Source: Actinoallomurus sp963823735 (GTDB taxonomy: Bacteria > Actinomycetota > Actinomycetes > Streptosporangiales > Streptosporangiaceae). Taken from it: a stretch of 64,000 bases of DNA. The notes under the pieces are model-generated. The model was not told the DNA's origin and made no database searches. It saw only the letters and a program-made list of their open reading frames with translations. Made by a program: the position numbers and the translations under genes. This document shows positions 7,689 through 18,145 of the stretch, in pieces; the first letter of the stretch is position 1; each line of letters begins with the position of its first letter. The stretch is taken from positions 868,001-932,000 of the forward strand of contig CAWGMO010000002.1 of assembly GCA_963823735.1 (NCBI GenBank), given 5' to 3'.

Positions 7689-8882
7689 ATGCTCGCGCTC
7701 AATCGCAGTTCGGTCCTTGTCACAGGGCTCGTGGCCCTGCTCGCGGCAGGGGCCGCCTCCGCCCCCGCGTACGCCGCGCACCACGGATGCGACTCGTCCA
7801 CGCCGTACACGGCGGCCACCGAGGGGTACAGCGCGTTCCGGATCCCCGCGGTGATCGTCACGAGGCGAGGACACCTGCTGGCCTTCGCCGAGGGGCGTTC
7901 GACCGGCCTCGGGGACGCCGGGAACATCGACACGGTCGTGAAGCGGTCGACCGACGGCGGATGCACGTGGCAGGCGCTGAAGGTGGTGCAGGACAGCGGC
8001 GACAACACCTCCGGCAACCCCGCTCCGGTCGTGACGGACAGCGGGCGGATCGTGCTGCTCACCACGTACAACGCGGGCACGGCCACCGAGGCGCAGATCC
8101 TGCGCGGCCAGGTGCCGGCCGAGGACAGCCGCCGCGTGTTCACGCAGTACAGCGACGACGACGGCACCACCTGGTCGAAGCCGCACGAGATCACCGCGGA
8201 CGCCAAGCTCGCCGGCTGGCGCTGGTACGCCACCGGCCCCGGCCACGCCGTGCGCGTCACCCACGGGCGCCACGCCGGGCGGCTCGTCGTCGCGGCGAAC
8301 CACTCGATCGCGCCGCCGGCGGGGTCCACGGACAACGGCTCCGAGGCCAAGTACTACGGCGGCCACGACCTCTACAGCGACGACAACGGACGTACCTGGC
8401 ACATCGGCTACGTGGACGACAACACCGACGGGGTCGTCAACGTCAACGAGTCGACCGCGACCGAGCTGCCCGACGGGCGCCTCTACTTCAACGCCCGCGA
8501 CCAGAACGGCACCTCCGACGGCACCCGCGCCGACGCGTACAGCGTGGACGGGGGGAAGTCGCTTCAGCAGCCGTTCCGGCCGCAGCCCACACTCGCCGGG
8601 GCGGTCGTCGAGGGCAGTGTCCTCCAGCTCCAGGGCCGGCACGCGCCGCTCGTCTACTCCGGGCCCGCCGACCCGGCGACGCGCGCCACGATGACGCTCC
8701 GCGTCAGCCACGACCAGGGCGTCACCTGGACGCCGGCGCTGACGCTGTCGACGCTCCCGGCCGGCTACTCCGACCTGGTCCAGCTCGACGCGCACACCCT
8801 GGGCCTGCTGTACGAGACCGGCACCGCCGGGCCGTACGAGAAGATGACCTTCCAGCGGGTGCCGGTGCGGGACCTGCACTGA
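7689..8882 (+). CDS. Secreted exo-alpha-sialidase (GH33)
   Basis: 397 residues with a Sec signal peptide ending near AYAA. The FRIP motif (FRIPAVIV, about residue 50) supplies a catalytic-site arginine, and four Asp-box repeats follow: STDGGCTW, SDDDGTTW, SDDNGRTW and SHDQGVTW. This is the standard six-bladed sialidase layout. ATG 7689 is preceded by AAAGGTGAGG. It releases terminal sialic acid from glycans outside the cell. The downstream regulator, transporter and aldolase, and the operator shared with the transporter operon, suggest the sugar is then taken up and split. Other BNR-fold glycosidases are possible, but the FRIP plus four Asp boxes make sialidase the best call. Confidence 0.9.
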   Translation: MLALNRSSVLVTGLVALLAAGAASAPAYAAHHGCDSSTPYTAATEGYSAFRIPAVIVTRRGHLLAFAEGRSTGLGDAGNIDTVVKRSTDGGCTWQALKVVQDSGDNTSGNPAPVVTDSGRIVLLTTYNAGTATEAQILRGQVPAEDSRRVFTQYSDDDGTTWSKPHEITADAKLAGWRWYATGPGHAVRVTHGRHAGRLVVAANHSIAPPAGSTDNGSEAKYYGGHDLYSDDNGRTWHIGYVDDNTDGVVNVNESTATELPDGRLYFNARDQNGTSDGTRADAYSVDGGKSLQQPFRPQPTLAGAVVEGSVLQLQGRHAPLVYSGPADPATRATMTLRVSHDQGVTWTPALTLSTLPAGYSDLVQLDAHTLGLLYETGTAGPYEKMTFQRVPVRDLH

Positions 8883-8889
8883 CGTTCCC

Positions 8890-8921
8890 GATCGGCCCGC
8901 CCCGCGCGGGGCGGGCCGATC
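8890..8921. terminator. Bidirectional terminator hairpin
   Basis: A 32-base perfect palindrome of GC-rich sequence (stem 14 bp, loop GCGC) directly after the sialidase stop. It overlaps the first two bases of the convergent GntR stop codon. No long U-tract follows, which is common in actinomycetes. Confidence 0.75.
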
Positions 8922-9696
8922 ACGCTTTGCCGCGCAGGCGCGCCAGCCGGGAGCGGACGCCGTCGAAGTGGAAGCGCATCGCCGTGTCGGCGCCGGCGCG
9001 GTCGCCGTTGACGATGGCGGTGTAGATGTCGCGGTGCTTGCGCGCGACGTCCTCAGGGGTCTCGTCCGGGGTGTCCAGATCGTGCCTGAGCTGGTCGTAC
9101 ACTTCCCAGAACGCGCCGAGGAGCTGCCCCACCAGGGGGTTCTCCAGCGGCTGGTAGAGCAGGTCGTGGAAGAGGCGGTCGGTCTCGGGGACCACCGGGC
9201 CGGTGAGCGCCTCCTCCTCCATCTGCTCGATCACGGCGCGCACCGGGGACAGCGTCGTCTCCAGGTCGACCTCGGCGCCCAGATCGATCAGGCGCTGGGC
9301 GAGGCCGTTCTCGAGGATCTCGCGGATCTCGATGAGGTAGCCGAAGTGGTTGCGTTCGTCCTGCAGGGCGATGCGGCTGTGGAAGGCGAGCTCGTCGACC
9401 AGGCCGTTGAGCGACATGCGGCCGACGAACATCCCGAAGCCGTGCCTGATCTCGACGATGCCGACGGCCTGGAGCGCCTTGAGCGCCTCGCGTACGGAGT
9501 TGCGCCCGATGCCGAGGTCCTCCATGAGGACGGTCTCGGTCGGGAGCGGGTCTCCGGCGGTCAGGCCGCGCCGCACGATCATCTCCTTGACCGCCCGCTG
9601 CACCTCGACCGAGCGGGTCAGCCGGGGTACGGGAACCCGCTTGGCGGAGACGTCGGAAGCACTACCGGCGGAGTGATGATCATCGCGAAACGTCAC
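8920..9696 (-). CDS. GntR-family regulator, FadR/FCD subfamily (NanR-like)
   Basis: About 258 residues. The winged-helix part has the GntR pattern (GDPLPTETVLMEDLGIGRNSVREALKAL read in parts: PLPTE, GIGRNSVREAL). The C-terminal half is an all-helical FCD ligand domain with DRLFHDLLYQ and a late HRDIYTAI. I place the start at GTG 9696 because an AGGAG sits 6 bases upstream. An ATG six bases earlier has the AGGAG directly abutting it, and a longer upstream frame crosses the divergent promoter. It lies between the sialidase and the divergently transcribed transporter, and matching dyads lie at both promoters, so it probably represses both and responds to a sialic-acid-derived ligand (inferred). 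Confidence 0.85.
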   Translation of the reverse strand: MTFRDDHHSAGSASDVSAKRVPVPRLTRSVEVQRAVKEMIVRRGLTAGDPLPTETVLMEDLGIGRNSVREALKALQAVGIVEIRHGFGMFVGRMSLNGLVDELAFHSRIALQDERNHFGYLIEIREILENGLAQRLIDLGAEVDLETTLSPVRAVIEQMEEEALTGPVVPETDRLFHDLLYQPLENPLVGQLLGAFWEVYDQLRHDLDTPDETPEDVARKHRDIYTAIVNGDRAGADTAMRFHFDGVRSRLARLRGKA

Positions 9697-9719
9697 GGAC
9701 ATCTCCTGGTCATTCGCTC

Positions 9720-9749
9720 TTGACCTTGCGGCGGGGTGGACCCTAATCT
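9720..9749 (+). promoter_or_regulatory. Promoter of the ABC-transporter/aldolase operon
   Basis: TTGACC (9720-9725), 18-base spacer, TAATCT (9744-9749). The predicted start near 9756 is followed at once by the dyad at 9768-9782. Confidence 0.6.
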
Positions 9750-9767
9750 CCACGATAGCAGGACGTA

Positions 9768-9782
9768 GGACGTGGGATGTCT
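9768..9782. promoter_or_regulatory. Probable GntR operator upstream of transporter operon
   Basis: GGACGT-GGG-ATGTCT, with GTA immediately before it. It aligns with the minus-strand reading of 7651-7668 as GTAGGACGT-N3-ATGTC. It sits about 12 bases downstream of the predicted transcription start, a repressor position. Confidence 0.6.
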
Positions 9783-9838
9783 GATTTCCCCGGCCCAGAA
9801 CAGCGTCCGCCGAAAGCATCATCTCCCAAGGAGGCACC

Positions 9839-11449
9839 GTGAGCGTTCCGGTTTCTCGGTCCGCGTTCAGCCGCCGCGACTTTCTGCGCTACAGCGCGAC
9901 GGTGAGTGCCGCTGCGGCCATATCCGCCGCCTGCAGTGGCCCGGCGTCGACCAGTTCGTCGGGCGCCGGCGGGAACAAGGACCTGCTCACCGCGGTCATC
10001 GGCTATGGCAACGACCAGAGCTGGGACCCGACCATGACGGCGTCGGCGTTCTCGATGGCGGCCAACAACCACATCTACGAGGGCCTGGTCGACACCGACC
10101 TGATCACCCGCGCCCCGTACCCGGCGCTGGCCACCGCGCTGCCGTCCGACACGTCGGCGACGACGTGGAAGTTCACGCTGCGGCCCGGCGCCAAGTGGCA
10201 CGACGGCCAGCCGGTGACCGTGGACGACGTGATCTTCACGTTCGACCGCATCCTCGACCCGAAGGCGGCGACACTGACGTCCTCCTTCTTCGCGCCCTGG
10301 TTGAAAGAGGTGCGCAAGTCGGGCACGGACGGCGTCGAGCTGGTCTTCAAGTACGCGTTCCCGGACGCGCTCCAGCGCCTCAGCATCGCCAAGATCATGC
10401 CGAAGCACGTCTTCGGCGCGCCGGGCGGCTGGGACGCCGCCAAGAACGGCAAGGCCGTGGGCTCGGGCCCGTACAAGCTGACCGCGCACCACCCGAAGTC
10501 CAACTCGACCTTCGAGGCGTTCGCGGACTACAACGGCCCGCGCAAGGCGGCCGTGAAGCAGATGAACTGGCTGTCCATCGTGGACGCCTCCGCGCGGGTC
10601 GCCAAGATCTCCGGCGGCGGCGCCGAGGCCCAGGTCGCGGACAACGTCCCGTACGCCAACATCGACCAGCTCAGCAAGAGCGGGCTGACCGTCGAGGGCG
10701 GCAAGGGCATGAACCACATGTTCCTGATGTTCAACACCAAGCAGAAGCCGTTCGACGACGTACGGGTCCGGCAGGCGCTGTTCTACGCGATCGACACCAA
10801 GAAGATGATCGACGTCGCGCTCAAGGGGCACGGCACGCCGGCGAGCAGCTTCCTCAACCCGCAGAACAAGGCGTACGCGCGGGCCAAGACCGTCTACGAC
10901 TACGACCCGGCCAAGGCCAAGGCGCTGCTCGCGGCGGCCGGCGTGACGAACCTGTCGGTCACGCTGATGGCGGTCAACGTCAGCTGGGTCATGGACTGCC
11001 TGCCGACGATCGCCAACTCCTGGAACGCCGTCGGCATCAAGACGACCGTCGAGCCGCAGGACACCAGCGCGCTGTTCACCAAGATGGACCAGTCGCAGTC
11101 GTACCAGGTGGTCGCGGGCGCCTCGAACCCCAACCAGTTCGGCCTCGACGCCGACCTGATCACGCGGTACAACTTCACGTCCGGCGGCCTCTGGATGAAG
11201 TACACCAAGTGGGACACGACGTCCGACGCGAAGTCGCTGTTCGCGCAGATGGACAAGGCCGCGCAGGAGCCGGACGCGAGCAAGCGGCTGGACCTGACGC
11301 ACGCGTACCTGGACCGGATCGCCGAGCAGGCCGTGCTCTACCCGGTGCTGCACACCGAGCTGATGACCGCGTGGAACCCCAAGAAGCTCACCGGCGTCCA
11401 GGCGCAGGCGTTCCCCGGTCTCGACCTGCTCCAGGCGAGGCGCGTGTGA
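9839..11449 (+). CDS. ABC transporter solute-binding lipoprotein, family 5 (dipeptide/sialic-acid type)
   Basis: 536 residues. The N-terminus has a twin-arginine motif (SRRDFLRYS) and a lipobox ending ISAAC, so it is likely a Tat-exported lipoprotein. The body is a family-5 binding protein: typical blocks are TWKFTLRPGAKWHDGQPVT and VRQALFYAIDTKKMI read in parts (RPGAKWHDG, RQALFYAID). GTG 9839 has AAGGAGG just upstream. It is the first gene of a five-gene operon ending in the aldolase. Family-5 proteins bind peptides, nickel, opines or, in the SatABCD system, sialic acid. The sialic-acid role here rests on gene neighbours and the shared operator. Confidence 0.88.
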   Translation: MSVPVSRSAFSRRDFLRYSATVSAAAAISAACSGPASTSSSGAGGNKDLLTAVIGYGNDQSWDPTMTASAFSMAANNHIYEGLVDTDLITRAPYPALATALPSDTSATTWKFTLRPGAKWHDGQPVTVDDVIFTFDRILDPKAATLTSSFFAPWLKEVRKSGTDGVELVFKYAFPDALQRLSIAKIMPKHVFGAPGGWDAAKNGKAVGSGPYKLTAHHPKSNSTFEAFADYNGPRKAAVKQMNWLSIVDASARVAKISGGGAEAQVADNVPYANIDQLSKSGLTVEGGKGMNHMFLMFNTKQKPFDDVRVRQALFYAIDTKKMIDVALKGHGTPASSFLNPQNKAYARAKTVYDYDPAKAKALLAAAGVTNLSVTLMAVNVSWVMDCLPTIANSWNAVGIKTTVEPQDTSALFTKMDQSQSYQVVAGASNPNQFGLDADLITRYNFTSGGLWMKYTKWDTTSDAKSLFAQMDKAAQEPDASKRLDLTHAYLDRIAEQAVLYPVLHTELMTAWNPKKLTGVQAQAFPGLDLLQARRV

Positions 11450-11456
11450 GGTCCCC

Positions 11457-12416
11457 ATGGCTGTGATCGCGCGGATGCTGGTGCGCCGCGTCCTCATCCT
11501 GGTCCCGCTCCTGCTCGGCGTCGTGCTGTTCGTCTTCGTGATCATGCGGTTCTCGGACAGCAAGCCGGAGTACGCCTACTTCCAGGGCGCCAACCCGACG
11601 GCCGCGCAGATCCACCAGTTCCAGGTGCAGAACGGCCTGCTGGACCCGCTGCCGGTGCGTTACGCGCGCTTCGTCGGCGACCTGGCACGCGGCGACATGG
11701 GCACGAGCGTGCTCACCAAGGCGCCGGTGCGGCAGTCGGTGTCCACGGCGCTGCCGCTGACGCTCCAGCTGACCTTCCTCGGCCTGATCGTCGCGGTCGT
11801 GCTGGCCGCCGTCTTCGGTGTCGTCGCGGCGATCTTCCGGGACCGCTGGCCGGACCAGGTGATCCGGCTGGTGTCGCTGGTCGGCGTCGCCGCGCCGCCG
11901 TTCTGGCTGGCGCTGCTGATGATCCAGTGGCTGGCGGTCGACCGGGGCTGGTTCCCGACCAGCGGGTACATCAACCCGGCGGACTCCTTCACGGGCTGGC
12001 TGCGGTCGATGACGCTGCCGGCGCTGTCCCTGTCGCTGCCCGTCGCCGCGTACCTGACCCGGATCATCCGAACGTCGATGGTCGAGGAGCTGGACCGGGA
12101 CTACGTGCGCACGGCGATCGGCAGCGGCCTGCCGCCGATCGTCGTCGTGGGGCGGAACGTCCTGCGCAACGCGCTGATCAACCCGCTGACCGTGCTGGGC
12201 CTGCGGATCGGCTACCTGCTCGGCGGCGCCGTGGTCATCGAGACGATCTACTCCCTGCCCGGCATGGGACAGCTGATGATCACGGCGGTGCGCAACGGCG
12301 ACCCCGCGGTCGTCCAGGGCGTCGTGCTGACGATCGCGACCGGCTTCGTGGTCGTCAACCTCGTCATCGACGTCCTCTACCTACTGGTCAACCCACGACT
12401 GAGGAGCGCGGGCTGA
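11457..12416 (+). CDS. ABC transporter permease, DppB type
   Basis: 319 residues with six membrane segments. The N-terminal segment (LILVPLLLGVVLFVFVI) is followed by a large external loop, then the inner-membrane permease core with the EAA-like loop DYVRTAIGSGLPP. The C-terminal IETIYSLPGMGQL stretch is typical of DppB. It begins 7 bases after the binding-protein stop, and its TGA overlaps the next start as ATGA. Confidence 0.9.
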   Translation: MAVIARMLVRRVLILVPLLLGVVLFVFVIMRFSDSKPEYAYFQGANPTAAQIHQFQVQNGLLDPLPVRYARFVGDLARGDMGTSVLTKAPVRQSVSTALPLTLQLTFLGLIVAVVLAAVFGVVAAIFRDRWPDQVIRLVSLVGVAAPPFWLALLMIQWLAVDRGWFPTSGYINPADSFTGWLRSMTLPALSLSLPVAAYLTRIIRTSMVEELDRDYVRTAIGSGLPPIVVVGRNVLRNALINPLTVLGLRIGYLLGGAVVIETIYSLPGMGQLMITAVRNGDPAVVQGVVLTIATGFVVVNLVIDVLYLLVNPRLRSAG

Positions 12417-14365
12417 TGCGCGGCGGACTCGCGAGGCGGCTCTCGGGCCGGCAAGGTCTCCCTCCGGCGGCTCGACACGGCCGCGTGGATCGCCCTCGGC
12501 GTCGTGGCCGTCGTCATCCTCGGCGCCGTGCTCGCGCCGCTGCTGGCGCCCCACTCCCCGTACACGCAGGAGGCCGACGGCGGCGGCCCGAGCCTCTCCC
12601 ACCTGATGGGGCTCGACAGCGCCAACCGCGACATCTTCAGCCGCCTGCTGTACGGCGCGCGCTGGTCGCTGGTGATCGGGCTCGGCGCGACGGCGATCGC
12701 GCTCGTCGCGGGCGCGCTGATCGGCGCGGTCGCGGCGACCTCACGCCGATGGGCCGACGAGACGATCATGCGGATCCTGGACGTCGTGATGGCGTTCCCC
12801 GGCATCGCGCTCGCCGCGGTGCTGGTCGCGGTCTTCGGCGGCAGCATCCCGGTGCTCGTGCTGGCCATCGCGTTCCTGTACATGCCGTCGGTGGCCCGCG
12901 TGGTCCGCGCGAACGTCCTGGCGCAGTACGGCGAGGACTACGTCGCGGCCGAGCGCGTCATCGGGGCGCGCACCCCGCACATCCTGCTGCGGCACGTCGC
13001 GGTGAACTGCGCGGCGCCGGTGCTGGTGTTCTGCACGGTGATGGTGGCCGACGCGATCGTCTTCGAGGCGTCGCTGTCGTTCATCGGCGCCGGCGTACGG
13101 CCGCCGGACCCATCGTGGGGCAGCGTCATCGCCGACGGGCGGAACATGGTGCTGCTCGGCGGCTGGTGGGCGACGGTCTTCCCCGGGCTGCTGATCCTCA
13201 TCACGGTGCTGGCGCTGAACGTCCTCGCCGAGGGCGTGTCCGACGCGTGGGCCGCGCCGGCCGAACGCCGCGCCGAGACCGTCGACCGTGACGAGCCGGA
13301 CGGGGCCGCTCCTTCGGGCGAGGTCGTCGAGCTGACCGGCCTCGCCGAGGCCGCGCGGCGGCTGGCCGAACGCGCCCGGCCGCTCCCCTCGGGCGAGCCC
13401 ATCCTCCAGGTACGCGACCTGACCATCGGCTTCGAGGGACGCCACAACGGCGTGGACATCGTCGACGGGATCTCCTTCGACGTACGGCCCGGCGAGGTGC
13501 TCGGCCTCGTCGGGGAGTCCGGCTGCGGCAAGTCCCTGACCGCGCTGACCATCATGGGCCTCGAACCCCGCGGCGCGCGCGTCGGCGGCACGATCGGCTT
13601 CGACGGCCGCGACCTGCTCACCCTGTCGCGCGCGGAGAAACGCCGGCTGCTCGGCCACGACATGGCGATGATCTACCAGGACGCCCTGTCGTCGCTGAAC
13701 CCGGCGATGACCGTGAAGGCCCAGCTCAAGCAGGTCGTACGGCGCGGCGGCCGGCGCAGCCCGGCGGAGCTGCTCGACCTCGTCGGCCTCGACCCCGCGC
13801 GGACGCTCTCCTCCTACCCGCACGAACTGTCCGGCGGGCAGCGGCAGCGGGTGCTGATCGCGATGGCGCTGTCCCGCGAGCCCAAGCTCATCGTCGCGGA
13901 CGAGCCCACGACGGCGCTGGACGTGACCGTGCAGGCGCAGGTGATCCAGTTGCTGCTGCGGCTGCGCGCGGAGCTGGACTTCGCCCTGATCCTCGTCTCC
14001 CACGACCTCGCGCTCGTCGCCGACGTCACCGACCGCGTCGCCGTGATGTACGGCGGGCAGATCGTCGAGACCGGCGTGACCGCCGACCTGATCGGCGCGC
14101 CCGCGCACCACTACGCGCGCGGCCTGCTGGGGTCGGTGCTGTCGCTGGAGTCCGGCGCCGAACGCCTCACCCAGATCCGCGGTGTGGTCCCCTCCCCCGC
14201 CGACCTCCCGCAGGGGTGCCGCTTCGCGAGCCGGTGCCCGATGGCGACGGAGATCTGCTGGGACACGGCGCCTCCCCTCGAAGCGGCGGCCGGCCACCAT
14301 TCGGTGGCCTGCCACCATCCGCGCCGACCCGCTGCCGCTTCCGCCCCCGCTCCCGTGGAGGGACG

Positions 14366-14369
<4 letters not shown>
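12416..14369 (+). CDS. Fused permease (DppC type) and ATPase (DppD type); one apparent frameshift near 12455
   Basis: The start is ATG 12416, overlapping the DppB stop. The frame shifts near 12455 (an extra C after codons TCG GGC), after which the DppC sequence continues from GKVSLRRLD. About 270 residues form the permease: five or six membrane segments, EAA loop DYVAAERVIGARTP, and end block SLSFIGAGVRPPDPSWG. A linker of about 50 acidic/alanine-rich residues (starting PAERRAETV) leads into a complete ATPase with Walker A GESGCGKS, signature LSGGQRQR, Walker B LIVADEPTTALD and H-loop SHDLA. A C-terminal OppD/F cysteine tail follows (GCRFASRCP). Permease-ATPase fusion is unusual for dipeptide-type importers. 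The frameshift is probably a sequence error. Confidence 0.85.
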
Positions 14370-15376
<1,007 letters not shown>

Positions 15377-15380
<4 letters not shown>

Positions 15381-16297
15381 CCACCGCCGTCGCGATGTCC
15401 GGCGTCATCCCCCCGGTGTGCACCCCCCTCACCCCGGACCAGGAGGTCGACACGGCCTCACTGACGCGGCTCGTGGACCATCTGCTGGACGGCGGCGTGG
15501 ACGGCCTGTTCATCCTGGGCTCGTCGTCGGAGGTCGCGTACCTCCCGGACGCCCAGCGCGGCATCGTGCTCGACACCGTGATCGGCCACGTCGCGGGTCA
15601 GGTCCCGGTGCTGGCGGGCGTCATCGACATGACGACGCCGCGCGTACTGGACCACGTACGCACGGCGTCGGCGGCAGGCGTCGACGGCATGGTCGCGACC
15701 GCCCCGTTCTACACGCGCACCCACCCGTCCGAGATCGCCGTCCACTTCCGCACGATCGCCGCCGAGGCGGGCGTGCCGCTGTACGCGTACGACCTGCCGG
15801 TGGCGGTCCACACCAAGCTGGGCGCGGACCTGCTACTGGAACTGGCCGCCGACGGCACCCTGGCCGGCCTGAAAGACTCCAGCGGCGACGACGCGGGAAT
15901 GCGCCAGGTCATCCTCGGCAGGTCGGACCTCCCCTTCGCCGTCCTGACAGGCTCGGAACTGACCGTCGACTCGGCCCTGCGCATGGGCGCGGACGGCGTC
16001 GTCCCGGGCCTGGGAAACGTGGACCCGCACGGCTACGTGAGGCTGTTCCGCGCGGCGTCGTCCGGCGACTGGGACACGGCCCGCGCCGAACAGGAACGCC
16101 TGTTCACGCTGTTCGGCCTGGTCAACGCGGGCGGCCCCCACATGGGCCGCAACTCCTCGGCGATCGGCGCGTTCAAGGCCGCCCTCCACCTGCGGGGGAT
16201 CATCGCCCACCCGACGACGGCCCTTCCCCAGATCCCCCTGGCCCCCGACGAGATCGCCCGCGTCGGCGAGTACCTGGCCGCCGCGTCCCTCACGTGA
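15377..16297 (+). CDS. DapA/NanA-family aldolase, probable N-acetylneuraminate lyase
   Basis: 306 residues, a (beta/alpha)8 class I aldolase. The substrate-binding loop reads GSSSE (near residue 48), the catalytic tyrosine lies in YAYDLP, and the Schiff-base lysine is in GLKDSSGD. The YDLP variant and GSSSE differ from true DapA (GTTGE, YNVP), which points to a sugar-acid aldolase. AGGAG lies 7 bases upstream of the ATG, which overlaps the DppF stop. As last gene of an operon regulated with a sialidase, cleavage of N-acetylneuraminate is the best guess. A KDG or other keto-acid lyase cannot be excluded from sequence. NanK and NanE partners are not in the window. Confidence 0.8.
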
Positions 16298-16449
16298 CGG
16301 CCTTTACGCAGTAAGGCTGTCTATGGGAACACGTCGGCGGCGAGCCGCATCCGCTCTCTATCGGACACGGCCGACAATCGCCGCATCCTTGAGGGTCCGC
16401 GCGCCTAATCTGATACGCGCACCGCCCCGCGTACCAGAAAGGCCGCCTC

Positions 16450-17247
16450 GTGCCAGCAGACCCCTCACCGGCGATCGATACGACCGTGTCCCACTCGGCG
16501 CGCGTCTGGGACTACTGGCTGGGCGGGAAGGACAATTATCCCGTCGACCGGGAGGCCGGCGATCGGATCGCCGAGAGCTTTCCGGCCATCGTCGAGCACG
16601 CTCGCATGGACCGGCTCTTCCTGGGCCGGGTCGTACGGTTCCTGGCGGAGTCCGGGATCCGGCAGTTCCTCGACATCGGCACCGGGCTGCCGACGGTCGA
16701 CAACACGCACGAGGTGGCGCAGCGGGCCGCGCCGGAGTCGCGGATCGTCTACGTCGACAACGACCCTCTCGTCCTCGCGCACGCGCGTGCCCTGCTGTCC
16801 AGTACGCCGGAGGGCGTCACGGACTACATTGACACCGACCTGCGCGACCCGGACACCATCTTCAGGCTCGCGGCGAAGACTCTGGATCTGAGCCGGCCCG
16901 TCGCCATCACGATGCTGGGCGTCGTCTGGCACATGACCGACGACGACGAGGCGTACGAGCTCATCGGACGGTACCTCGACGCCGTGCCCTCGGGCAGCTA
17001 CCTCGCGATCGCGCATCCCACCATCGAGATCACCGGCGAGAAGATGGCCGAGGCCGTCCGGATGTGGAACCAGTACGGCACCCCGCCGGGCGTCCACCGG
17101 ACTCCCCGGCAGCTCGCCCGCCTCTTCGACCGTCTGGAGCTCGTCGAGCCCGGCATCGTCTCGTGCACGCGCTGGCGGCCGGAGGCCACGCCGTTCGGCA
17201 TCCCGCCCGAGATCGACCTGTTCGTCGGCGTCGGCCGGAAGGCCTGA
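16450..17247 (+). CDS. SAM-dependent methyltransferase, DUF574 type
   Basis: 265 residues starting at GTG. The N-terminal signature HSARVWDYWLGGKDNYPVD (seen here split around ARVWDYWLGGKDN) and the SAM-site FLDIGTGLPT define the actinobacterial DUF574 group. The substrate is unknown; these proteins are numerous in actinomycetes and often stand alone, as here. An upstream gap of 152 bases separates it from the aldolase, so it probably has its own promoter, though I see no convincing boxes. Confidence 0.85.
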   Translation: MPADPSPAIDTTVSHSARVWDYWLGGKDNYPVDREAGDRIAESFPAIVEHARMDRLFLGRVVRFLAESGIRQFLDIGTGLPTVDNTHEVAQRAAPESRIVYVDNDPLVLAHARALLSSTPEGVTDYIDTDLRDPDTIFRLAAKTLDLSRPVAITMLGVVWHMTDDDEAYELIGRYLDAVPSGSYLAIAHPTIEITGEKMAEAVRMWNQYGTPPGVHRTPRQLARLFDRLELVEPGIVSCTRWRPEATPFGIPPEIDLFVGVGRKA

Positions 17248-17258
17248 GCCGGCGGGGG

Positions 17259-17573
17259 TCACGTCTCGAGCCGCTCCTGTGGCACCTGTGCCATGGCGAC
17301 GATTCGTTCGAGGGCGGCCGCGTGCCGCTGGAACGCCCGCCGGCCTTCCGGGGTGAGGGCCGCGTGGGTGCGCCGCACCGCCCCGTCCCGGCTCTTGCGG
17401 ACCGTGACGTACCCGGCGCCGGCCAGTGCCGACAGGTGCTTGGACAGCGCGGAGTCGCTGGTTCCGATCGTGTCGCGCAGGAAGCCGAAGTCCACCCGGT
17501 CGGCCGGGGCCAGCAGCGCGAGGATCGACAGCCGGGCCGGGACGTGCAGGAACTCGTCGAAGTCGGGATCCAT
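17259..17573 (-). CDS. Small winged-helix repressor (HTH_34/ArsR-like)
   Basis: 104 residues. The recognition helix region is GTSDSALSKHLSALAGAG, followed by the wing VRKSRDGAVRRTH. It resembles the short regulators that pair with a small membrane protein in actinomycetes. Its ATG shares one base with the stop of the upstream membrane-protein gene (TGATG), so the two are co-translated. The paired dyads at 18068-18111 are the likely autoregulatory target. Confidence 0.85.
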   Translation of the reverse strand: MDPDFDEFLHVPARLSILALLAPADRVDFGFLRDTIGTSDSALSKHLSALAGAGYVTVRKSRDGAVRRTHAALTPEGRRAFQRHAAALERIVAMAQVPQERLET

Positions 17574-18043
17574 CAGCGGCTGCCCGCGACCGCGTGGCGA
17601 GCGACCGCTTTGAAGATCTTCCGGGCCGGGCGCACGGTCGCCACGACCGTCAGCGCCGTCGCGGCGGCGGCGACCGTGTGCTGCGCGGGCATGCCGAGTT
17701 TCCAGGCGGCGACCGCCGCGGCGATCTGGAACGCCACGATGGTCACGAGGAAGACGACCGTGGCGGCGGCGTAGTAGAGGATCTCCAGGCCGGTGAGCTT
17801 CCGGTGGACGCGGACCCGCCGCCGGGACACGAACGACACGACCGCGGCCAGGCCGAGCCCGAGCGCGCTGACGATGCCGTCCCAGGGGCCGGGCAGGTCG
17901 GACGAGGCGAACACCACGAAGACCACCAGCGCCGACAACAGCATGTACGGGCGGGCGAAGGCATGGTCGACGGACTCTTCGACGCTGCGGGCCTCAAGGC
18001 GGCGGATCGTGTCGAGCGAGGTTCGCGCGTTCGAGGGGAACAT
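17573..18043 (-). CDS. Small integral membrane protein
   Basis: 156 residues with four predicted membrane helices: YMLLSALVVFVVFAS, GIVSALGLGLAAVVSFVS, ILYYAAATVVFLVTIVAF and AAATALTVVATV. There is a basic loop (SRRRVRVHRK) between the second and third. No catalytic motif is seen and no function can be named. Gene pairing with the winged-helix regulator suggests the regulator controls this protein, perhaps in a stress or envelope response. Confidence 0.75.
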   Translation of the reverse strand: MFPSNARTSLDTIRRLEARSVEESVDHAFARPYMLLSALVVFVVFASSDLPGPWDGIVSALGLGLAAVVSFVSRRRVRVHRKLTGLEILYYAAATVVFLVTIVAFQIAAAVAAWKLGMPAQHTVAAAATALTVVATVRPARKIFKAVARHAVAGSR

Positions 18044-18067
18044 GGGTGACTCCTAGATCGCCTGCTA

Positions 18068-18111
18068 CTTTCCTGAGAGGAAAGCTACACCCTTCTTTCC
18101 CCAGAGGAAAG
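18068..18111. promoter_or_regulatory. Two tandem operators CTTTCC-N5-GGAAAG
   Basis: Two perfect 6-bp dyads, at 18068-18084 and 18095-18111, with centres 27 bases apart, between the membrane-protein start (18043) and the lipoprotein gene. Identical half sites and the promoter-proximal location imply cooperative binding by a dimeric repressor, most simply the winged-helix protein encoded at 17259-17573. Confidence 0.7.
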
Positions 18112-18145
18112 TAGCCTGCGCGGGCGACCAGGTCCTAGACACTCC

